Below, in pieces: positions 1-4,481 of a DNA stretch of 8,746 nt (its first letter is position 1; every line of letters starts with the position of its first letter). The position numbers and the translations under genes were made by a program. This DNA is from an uncultured Collinsella sp. (GTDB taxonomy: Bacteria > Actinomycetota > Coriobacteriia > Coriobacteriales > Coriobacteriaceae), in NCBI GenBank assembly GCA_902494935.1, contig CABUVH010000082.1, positions 1-8,746 of the forward strand. The letters run 5' to 3'. Below the pieces are notes generated by a model. The model saw nothing but the letters and a program-made list of their open reading frames with translations, did not search any database and had not been told where the DNA came from.

Positions 1-214
1 GCGCGCGTCAACAACTTTTTTGAAAATCTTTGGAGGGTGTTCGCCCCGGCCGCACGGCGGCATGTGAAGTCGATCGCGAGTTCCGCACGAGCCAGAGAGC
101 ACTCAATGTGCTCTCTGCGCGAGTCAGGACTGTCCGAGCAGGCGACTTCACATGCCGCCGTGCGGCCGGGGCGAACACCCTCCAAAGATTTTCAAAAAAG
201 TTGTTGACGCGCGC
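1..214. repeat. Perfect 72-bp inverted repeat with 70-base spacer
   Basis: Bases 1-72 are the exact reverse complement of bases 143-214, with base i pairing with base 215-i. Pairing runs to the first base of the window, so the repeat may extend further left. The right arm includes an A/T-rich stretch and the TTGACG of the tRNA promoter, so the left arm carries the same -35 element facing the opposite way. This could be a natural divergent promoter region of two stable-RNA operons, a foldback element, or an assembly foldback artefact at a contig end. No credible protein is encoded here; the open frame at 30-218 is a by-product of the repeat. Confidence 0.95.
93..117. repeat. Small hairpin inside the inverted-repeat spacer
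   Basis: A 10-bp perfect stem (93-102 with 108-117, arm CAGAGAGCAC) encloses the five-base loop 103-107. Its centre is at about 105, slightly off the centre of the large repeat (107.5), so it is a separate dyad and not a continuation of the arms. There is no T-run after it, so it is not an evident terminator. Confidence 0.8.
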
Positions 215-233
215 GTAACGACTCGTCTAATAT
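204..233 (+). promoter_or_regulatory. Strong vegetative promoter of the tRNA cluster
   Basis: TTGACG (204-209) and TAATAT (228-233) lie 18 bases apart, close to the housekeeping sigma consensus. The A/T-rich bases 187-200 just upstream of the -35 box resemble an UP element, as is common at rRNA and tRNA promoters. Transcription would start at about 240, giving a very short leader before the first tRNA at 248. The -35 box lies in the right arm of the 72-bp inverted repeat and the -10 box lies outside it. Confidence 0.8.
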
Positions 234-247
234 ATCCCTTGCGCGAT

Positions 248-324
248 GGACCTGTAGCTCAGTTGGTTAGAGCGTCCGGCTGATAACCGGGAGGTCACAA
301 GTTCGAATCTTGTCAGGTCCACCA
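248..324 (+). tRNA. tRNA-Ile (GAT), first copy
   Basis: A 77-base cloverleaf. The 7-bp acceptor stem pairs GGACCTG (248-254) with CAGGTCC (314-320), followed by discriminator A and an encoded CCA end. The anticodon loop CTGATAA places GAT at 282-284. The T-loop GTTCGAATC and D-arm GTAGCTCAGTTGG are canonical. It decodes AUC and AUU isoleucine codons. The 80 bases 245-324 recur exactly at 469-548, so this is one of two identical copies flanking tRNA-Ala. Confidence 0.98.
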
Positions 325-335
325 CTTTCTTTCGC

Positions 336-380
336 AATAAACACCCCAGCGAGAGCCGAGTCGCCGCTGGGGTGTTTATT
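336..380. terminator. Terminator-like hairpin between tRNA-Ile and tRNA-Ala
   Basis: A 16-bp perfect stem (336-351 with 365-380) encloses the 13-base loop 352-364. The core is ACCCCAGCG/CGCTGGGGT with A/T-rich outer parts, so it could end transcription on either strand. Only 11 bases separate it from the tRNA-Ala gene, too few for a separate promoter. It is therefore either a leaky terminator or attenuator inside one transcript, or a processing structure. Confidence 0.7.
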
Positions 381-391
381 ACTGTCTCCGT

Positions 392-467
392 GGGGGTTTA
401 GCTCAGCTGGGAGAGCGCGGGCTTTGCAAGCCTGAGGTCAGGGGTTCGATTCCCCTAACCTCCACCA
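392..467 (+). tRNA. tRNA-Ala (TGC)
   Basis: A 76-base cloverleaf. The acceptor GGGGGTT (392-398) pairs with AACCTCC (457-463) with one G-U pair, then discriminator A and encoded CCA to 467. The anticodon loop TTTGCAA places TGC at 425-427. T-loop GTTCGATTC and D-arm TTAGCTCAGCTGG are canonical. It reads GCN alanine codons. The Ile(GAT)-Ala(TGC) pairing is the set usually found in the 16S-23S spacer of rRNA operons, but no rRNA sequence is present here. Confidence 0.98.
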
Positions 468-471
468 TGAT

Positions 472-548
472 GGACCTGTAGCTCAGTTGGTTAGAGCGTC
501 CGGCTGATAACCGGGAGGTCACAAGTTCGAATCTTGTCAGGTCCACCA
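472..548 (+). tRNA. tRNA-Ile (GAT), second copy
   Basis: Identical over all 77 bases to the tRNA-Ile at 248, with anticodon GAT at 506-508 and an encoded CCA end. Identity extends three bases upstream (469-471) and stops at the CCA end, as expected of a recent duplication or of gene conversion between copies. Only four bases separate it from tRNA-Ala, so the two must be cotranscribed and cut apart. Confidence 0.98.
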
Positions 549-562
549 TCAAAACTGTGAAG

Positions 563-592
563 AGCCTCGAGGCATGGTCTCGGGGCTTTTTT
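563..592 (+). terminator. Rho-independent terminator of the tRNA cluster
   Basis: The stem AGCCTCGAG (563-571) pairs with CTCGGGGCT (579-587), including one G-U pair. The loop is seven bases and a run of six T (587-592) follows. It lies 15 bases after the last tRNA and ends the stable-RNA transcript. Confidence 0.9.
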
Positions 593-603
593 CTTACCTG
601 CTG

Positions 604-640
604 AAAGTAGTCAAAAATCTCGTCCCAAATTAACTACTTT
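604..640. repeat. Inverted repeat upstream of the nuclease-family gene
   Basis: AAAGTAGT (604-611) is matched by its reverse complement ACTACTTT (633-640). The nearby CAAAAATC (612-619) and GATTTTG (641-647) are also near-complements, but not nested with the first pair. It lies between the tRNA terminator and a putative promoter and could be an operator or a dispersed intergenic element. Confidence 0.5.
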
Positions 641-644
641 GATT

Positions 645-674
645 TTGTGTGCTGTGCGAAAGATTGGGTAGTAT
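645..674 (+). promoter_or_regulatory. Weak candidate promoter for the nuclease-family operon
   Basis: TTGTGT (645-650) and TAGTAT (669-674) are 18 bases apart in the only gene-free stretch ahead of the operon. The match to consensus is modest. The inverted repeat 604-640 lies directly upstream. Confidence 0.4.
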
Positions 675-731
675 AGCTATTCAATGCGGCGAAGGCGCCG
701 TGTGTTAACCGCTACGTACCGGAGGTGTTCC

Positions 732-1232
732 ATGGTTCGTGTCGACATAGAGACCATCGTCATGGCCGCCGGTCCCGTGCCATCGCTTATCGTACTTCGC
801 GAGCGCTGCAGCAAATCGGACTCCCCTGCGCCGCTGCGCTCCCTTTCTATCCAAACTGGTTCGTTTGAGGCTGCGGCTATTAGCCGCGGTATCGACAGCG
901 GTCGTGCCGAGCGCCCGATTGCCCATGACCTGCTGCTCGATACGCTTGATGCTCTGGATGCAAAACTCGAGCGTATTGAGATTGTCCGTGCCGAGCCGCC
1001 CGTGTTTTACGCGACGGTCGTTGTTTTGGCCGACGGCAGCGAGCGCAGCATCGACGCCCGTCCGAGTGACGCCATCGCCCTCGCCGTGCGCAGCAATGCC
1101 CCCATGTTTGTGGAGGATGACATCATGAACCGCCTGGGGACCATTTCTCCGGTTGCCGAGGAAATCGATGACGAGCAGGAATTTGAGAAGTTCGACGAGT
1201 TCGTCCATACGCTCTCGCCCGATGATTTTTAA
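732..1232 (+). CDS. Bifunctional nuclease (DUF151/BFN) domain protein
   Basis: A 166-residue cytoplasmic protein that I recognise as the DUF151/bifunctional nuclease family. Family marks in order are the N-terminal strand MVRVDIETI; FEAAAISRGID (about 45-55), matching the usual EAAAIA segment; ERPIAHDLLLDTL (60-72), matching the RPLTHDL segment; VFYATVVVLADGSERSIDARPSDAIALAVR (91-120), the diagnostic RPSDAIALA block; and an acidic C-terminus. Some plant and bacterial members have reported DNase and RNase activity, but the physiological substrate is unknown for most, so a nuclease role here is family inference. I chose the ATG at 732 because GGAGGTG (721-727) lies four bases upstream and the family homology begins there. 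An in-frame ATG at 684 would add 16 unrelated residues. The downstream gene follows closely, so the two are probably one operon. Confidence 0.88.
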   Translation: MVRVDIETIVMAAGPVPSLIVLRERCSKSDSPAPLRSLSIQTGSFEAAAISRGIDSGRAERPIAHDLLLDTLDALDAKLERIEIVRAEPPVFYATVVVLADGSERSIDARPSDAIALAVRSNAPMFVEDDIMNRLGTISPVAEEIDDEQEFEKFDEFVHTLSPDDF

Positions 1233-1265
1233 ATGACGGGTAGCCATGAGACGGAGTGTGCACTG

Positions 1266-1622
1266 ATGGAGCGTGGCGTCTCGGCCGAGGCCGCCGCCAT
1301 TGCCCGCGAGGCCCAGATGCGCTCGGAGGCATCCGAGGCTGCACGCATCGCCTATGTGACGCAGGCCCGCACGCTTCGCGAACGCCGTGCCTCCTTTATC
1401 AAGATGGTTGCCGTCTCCGCACTTGTTGCGGCAATCTCATCGCGCCTTCGTGGTACAGTTGGTGCGCTTGGGTTTTCGATTTCGACGGGCTTGGTCGTCT
1501 GGGGCGTGGTCGATGCCGTGATGCTGACCAACCAGATCAAGGTACTCGATAAGCGCGCTGCCGATATGATGCGCGCTCGTGACGCTGCCGCCAAGATCGC
1601 TGCCGAGGCACAAGAGATGTAA
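1266..1622 (+). CDS. Small two-helix membrane protein, unknown function
   Basis: A 118-residue protein that I do not recognise. Residues 6-46 are rich in Ala, Glu and Arg and likely helical or coiled-coil. Two hydrophobic segments follow, a short one at about 47-58 (MVAVSALVAAIS) and a longer one at about 66-87 (GALGFSISTGLVVWGVVDAVML), joined by a basic loop (SRLRG). The C-terminal tail (88-118) is charged and helical. This suggests a membrane hairpin with both ends in the cytoplasm. The start at 1266 has GGAG (1253-1256) nine bases upstream. An in-frame ATG at 1233, directly after the nuclease stop codon, has no ribosome binding site but would add 11 residues. The position between two same-strand genes suggests operon membership. 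Confidence 0.75.
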   Translation: MERGVSAEAAAIAREAQMRSEASEAARIAYVTQARTLRERRASFIKMVAVSALVAAISSRLRGTVGALGFSISTGLVVWGVVDAVMLTNQIKVLDKRAADMMRARDAAAKIAAEAQEM

Positions 1623-1652
1623 CGACGCCGGACTCGATGGGAAGGTCTAAAA

Positions 1653-2102
1653 ATGGCACAGGATATGCAGGACGCCGGAAACGTCTCCGCCGAGCTCGAC
1701 GCCATGGTGTGCGACCTCATCGGGGCATTTTTAGACGATCTTGCCGCTGGTGAGAACCCCGGCGTTGTCGTTGCGATCGAGGATGCCGCGTCCAACCGCT
1801 ATCTGGCGGCACTCGACGAGGACGGCGAGGAGGCATGCCTCGAGGCTGCCACCAACTTTATCTCCGAGCACAAGATGGGCCTTAAGGACGAGGGCCTGGG
1901 TCGCATCGCCCGTTACGCCATCGGCTACACCGGTTGTGTCGAAATTGATGTCGGCTACCATGACGCCCTGCTTGTGAGTTTCTTTGAGACGACGCTCGAG
2001 AGCGGCTTTTCGGCATATGTACTGTACGAGGGTGTGGGCGCCGGCGATGGTTTTATGTGGAGCGACCCTGAACCTGCAGGCGAGGAAACCCCTCTTATCT
2101 AA
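1653..2102 (+). CDS. Acidic protein of unknown function
   Basis: A 149-residue soluble acidic protein that I do not recognise. It has no signal peptide or membrane segment. The first half looks helical (AELDAMVCDLIGAFLDDLAAG, then a helix ending ATNFISEHKMG at about 60-76). The middle (RYAIGYTGCVEIDVGYHDALLVSFFET) alternates like beta strands, and the end is acidic and Pro-rich (SDPEPAGEETPLI). Two Cys residues (about 24 and 95) and one in the helical part are not arranged as a metal site. The start at 1653 has GGGAAGG (1639-1645) seven bases upstream. It begins 30 bases after the membrane-protein stop codon with no terminator between them, so it is probably the last gene of the operon. No function can be assigned. 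Confidence 0.78.
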   Translation: MAQDMQDAGNVSAELDAMVCDLIGAFLDDLAAGENPGVVVAIEDAASNRYLAALDEDGEEACLEAATNFISEHKMGLKDEGLGRIARYAIGYTGCVEIDVGYHDALLVSFFETTLESGFSAYVLYEGVGAGDGFMWSDPEPAGEETPLI

Positions 2103-2219
2103 AATCGCTAAAATAAACGAGTTTTCGGTAAAAGGCTCAAAATTCCCGCCGAGCGTTGTGTTACTGGGCGGGTCGCATACGCGTGCCGGTTGTATATAGA
2201 TAGAAGATAGGGGAACTAC

Positions 2220-4058
2220 ATGCGCGTAGACAATCTGAGGAACATCGCCATCATCGCTCACGTCGACCACGGCAAGACGACGATGGTCGACAAGCTCCTG
2301 CGTGCCACGGACGCCTTCCGTGCCAACCAGCAGGTCGAGGACCGCGTCCTGGATTCTAACGACCAGGAGCGCGAGCGCGGCATTACGATTCTCGCCAAGA
2401 ACATCTCTATCGAGTACAAGGACGTTAAGATCAACGTCATCGACACCCCGGGCCACGCTGACTTTGGCGGCGAGGTCGAGCGCGTGCTGCGTATGGCCGA
2501 CGGCGCCCTGCTGCTGGTCGATGCCTTTGAGGGCCCCATGCCCCAGACCCGCTTCGTGCTGCGTCACGCTATCGACACCGGCCTCAAGATCATGATCGTC
2601 ATCAACAAGATCGACCGTCCGGGCGCCAACCCCGAGAAGGCCTACAACGACTGCCTGGACCTGATGGCCGACCTGGGCGCCACCGACGACCAGCTTGAGT
2701 TTGCCATGGAGCACGTGGTCTACGCCAGCGCCATGAATGGCTTTGCCCGTCTTGACCCCAACGACGGCAACATGGACATGTATCCGCTGCTCGATATGAT
2801 CATCGACGACATGCCCGCGCCCGAGGTTGACGAGAACGCCCCGCTGGCCATGCAGTGTGTGACCATCGACCACTCCAACTTCGTTGGTCGCATCGGTATC
2901 GGCCGTGTGTACTCCGGCGCCATCCACCAGGGCGATCAGATCCTGGTCGTCAAGAACGACGGCTCCAGCGCTACCGCTACCGTCAAGCAGCTCTTTACTT
3001 TCGACTACCTGGGTCGCACCGAGTGCCAGGAAGTCGGCGCCGGTGATATCGCCGCCGTCGTGGGCATCGACCGCACCGATATCGGCGATGTCTACACCGA
3101 TCCCGAGAACCCCGTCGAGCTCGAACCCATCGAGATCGACCCGCCGACCCTGTCCATCGTCTTTGAGGCTTCGACCTCCCCGCTCGTCGGCCGCGACGGC
3201 GACATCGTGGGTGCCCGTCAGCTCAAGGAGCGCCTGTTCAACGAGGCCGAGAACAACGTGACCATGAAGATCGAGGAGCTCGAGGACAAGAGCGGCGTCG
3301 AGGTCTCTGGCCGCGGCATTCTGCACCTGTCCGTCCTGATGGAGTCCATGCGCCGCGAGGGCTTTGAGTTCCAGGTCGGTCGTCCCCGCGTTCTGTTTAA
3401 GAAGGACGAGAACGGCAACAAGCTGGAGCCTGTCGAGCAGGCCGTCGTCGAGTGCCCGGACGAGTACTCGGGCAAGGTCGTTGAGGTCTTCGGCACCTCC
3501 GGCGGCATCATGACGAGCATGGATACCTCGGGTATCGTGACGCACCTCGAGTTTAAGATCCCGACCCGCGGCATCATGGGTCTTAAGAACCGCATCATGA
3601 ACGTCACTCATGGCGAGGGCGTGTTCTACCACACCTTCCTGGAGTACGGCCCCTATGCCGGCGAGATCGGCAACCGCCAGAACGGCGCCATGATCTCCAT
3701 GACCACCGAGAAGGCCGTTGCCTACGCTCTGGGTACGCTGCAGGAGCGCGGCCAGCTGTTCGTTGAGCCGGGCACTGAGTGCTACGAGGGCATGATCGTG
3801 GGCGAGCGCAGCAAGGCCGGCGACATGGTCGTCAACATTGCCCGTACCAAGAACCTGGGCAACCAGCGCTCCTCGACCTCCGATATCTCCGTCCAGCTGG
3901 TGCCGCCCCGCACCTTCTCGCTGGAGGAGGCGCTGGAGTACATCGCCGACGACGAGCTGGTGGAGATCACTCCCAAGAACATCCGCCTGCGCAAGCGTCT
4001 GCTCAATGCCACCGACCGCAAGAAGGCCGCCGTCCGCGCCGGTCAGGTCAACAAATAA
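2220..4058 (+). CDS. typA: Translational GTPase TypA/BipA
   Basis: A 612-residue ribosome-binding GTPase of the EF-G/LepA class, normal length for the family. The G domain is complete: G1 AHVDHGKT (13-20), G2 RGITI (53-57), G3 DTPGH (75-79) and G4 NKID (129-132). A beta-barrel domain II (about 200-295), EF-G-like domains III and V, and the BipA-specific C-terminal domain follow, ending in the basic stretch RKRLLNATDRKKAAVRAGQVNK. TypA supports 50S subunit assembly and growth under cold or other stress in bacteria studied; that role is carried over from the family. AGGGGA (2209-2214) lies five bases before the ATG. A TATATA (2193-2198) is a possible -10 but lacks a good -35. Transcription ends at the terminator 4086-4120, so the gene is probably monocistronic. 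A long open frame on the opposite strand (1731-4127) is a codon-bias shadow. Confidence 0.98.
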   Translation: MRVDNLRNIAIIAHVDHGKTTMVDKLLRATDAFRANQQVEDRVLDSNDQERERGITILAKNISIEYKDVKINVIDTPGHADFGGEVERVLRMADGALLLVDAFEGPMPQTRFVLRHAIDTGLKIMIVINKIDRPGANPEKAYNDCLDLMADLGATDDQLEFAMEHVVYASAMNGFARLDPNDGNMDMYPLLDMIIDDMPAPEVDENAPLAMQCVTIDHSNFVGRIGIGRVYSGAIHQGDQILVVKNDGSSATATVKQLFTFDYLGRTECQEVGAGDIAAVVGIDRTDIGDVYTDPENPVELEPIEIDPPTLSIVFEASTSPLVGRDGDIVGARQLKERLFNEAENNVTMKIEELEDKSGVEVSGRGILHLSVLMESMRREGFEFQVGRPRVLFKKDENGNKLEPVEQAVVECPDEYSGKVVEVFGTSGGIMTSMDTSGIVTHLEFKIPTRGIMGLKNRIMNVTHGEGVFYHTFLEYGPYAGEIGNRQNGAMISMTTEKAVAYALGTLQERGQLFVEPGTECYEGMIVGERSKAGDMVVNIARTKNLGNQRSSTSDISVQLVPPRTFSLEEALEYIADDELVEITPKNIRLRKRLLNATDRKKAAVRAGQVNK

Positions 4059-4085
4059 GCGCTGAGCTTTATAGCGTCTAACAAG

Positions 4086-4120
4086 AAAGGGCGCCGACCA
4101 TCGCGGTCGGCGCCCTTTTT
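4086..4120 (+). terminator. Strong rho-independent terminator after typA
   Basis: The 11-bp perfect stem GGGCGCCGACC (4089-4099) pairs with GGTCGGCGCCC (4105-4115) around a five-base loop, with flanking AAA before and five T (4116-4120) after. It lies about 30 bases past the typA stop codon. It separates the housekeeping gene from the surface-protein operon, which needs its own promoter. Confidence 0.95.
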
Positions 4121-4149
4121 GGTGCAAGGGGACAGGCTGCTTTGCACCA
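4120..4149. repeat. Hairpin with GGGGACAGG core, possible REP-like element
   Basis: TGGTGCAAG(G) at 4120-4129 pairs with CCTTTGCACCA-like bases at 4140-4149: eight Watson-Crick pairs, one G-T pair and one G-C. The loop is GGACAGGCTG. It directly follows the typA terminator. Its form, a GTGCAA/TTGCAC stem around GGGGACAGG, resembles repetitive intergenic palindromes mobilised by REP-associated tyrosine transposases, but this resemblance is from memory only and there is no second copy in the window. Confidence 0.55.
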
Positions 4150-4180
4150 CAGCGGGGGCGTTATCCCTCCGAGCGGCTTT

Positions 4181-4298
4181 CAGGTCAAAGTTAAGTTGTT
4201 TAAACATATACATAATTCGATAGAATATAACTGCTTTAATACAAAACCGTTAACAGGTAAATATCAACTGGTATTAAATTAAAAGACCTTTTGACCTG
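4181..4298. repeat. Separated 9-bp inverted repeat, candidate operator pair
   Basis: CAGGTCAAA (4181-4189) is the exact reverse complement of TTTGACCTG (4290-4298). The second arm covers the -35 box of the adhesin promoter. The centres lie 109 bases apart, which is close to a whole number of helical turns. A protein binding both arms could loop the DNA and block or activate the promoter; this is inference. The short arms could also match by chance. Confidence 0.35.
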
Positions 4299-4320
4299 CG
4301 GTTTACATGACTGGTATCTA
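4291..4320 (+). promoter_or_regulatory. Extended -10 promoter of the adhesin/pilus operon
   Basis: TTGACC (4291-4296) and TATCTA (4315-4320) are 18 bases apart, and TGG directly precedes the -10, giving an extended -10 motif. The octamer ACTGGTAT occurs twice in direct orientation, at 4267-4274 and 4310-4317, exactly 43 bases apart; the second copy overlaps the -10. Transcription would start at about 4327, leaving a leader of about 155 bases. The promoter sits between a strong terminator and the adhesin gene, where one is required. Confidence 0.6.
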
Positions 4321-4446
4321 TATTGTATTTTATGCATGTGGCATAGACGAACCGTCTTAGAAGTTGCTCCCCAATGGGTTCTTGCAATGCGCTAGGTAGG
4401 TTCTCGTTGATGTTGGGGTTTTGTGTTTGATCCGACGATTCGCCGT

Positions 4447-4469
4447 ATTCCACAACGTGTTGTAGGAAT
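4447..4469 (+). promoter_or_regulatory. Hairpin just before the adhesin ribosome binding site
   Basis: ATTCC (4447-4451) plus ACAAC (4452-4456) pair with GTTGT (4459-4463) plus GGAAT (4465-4469), with one bulged A at 4464. The AGGGGA ribosome binding site begins at 4471, two bases after the stem. The structure could control ribosome access, act as an mRNA stabiliser, or be a DNA operator of dyad symmetry. Confidence 0.5.
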
Positions 4470-4481
4470 TAGGGGACAACT

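Larger units (their letters stand above)
4121..4481. other. Gene-free region upstream of the adhesin operon
   Basis: No credible gene is present on either strand. The stretch from about 4182 to 4340 is markedly AT-rich compared with the surrounding genes. It contains the hairpin 4120-4149, symmetrical sequences and repeats around the adhesin promoter, and a leader of about 155 bases with two possible structures. One pairs CCCCAA (4369-4374) with TTGGGG (4413-4418) across a large loop and is followed by a T-rich stretch. The other is the hairpin 4447-4469. Such a layout fits a regulated surface-structure locus. A weaker second promoter candidate is TTGTTT (4196-4201) with TAGAAT (4221-4226), spaced 19. 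Confidence 0.6.

Noticed and set aside
30..218. 62-codon open frame on the plus strand
   Set aside because: It lies almost wholly in the 72-bp inverted repeat and its spacer and runs through the tRNA promoter, with no family resemblance.
684..731. Upstream ATG extending the DUF151 protein by 16 residues
   Set aside because: There is no ribosome binding site, the added residues are unrelated to the family, and a good GGAGGTG site precedes the ATG at 732.
2145..2172. CCCGCC/GGCGGG dyad before typA as a terminator or operator
   Set aside because: A six-base stem with a 16-base loop and no T-run is too weak to call.
1731..4127. 798-codon open frame on the minus strand
   Set aside because: It lies antisense to typA and an operon gene, has the Asp/His/Val/Leu-rich composition of a GC-rich codon shadow, and has no recognisable domain or ribosome binding site.
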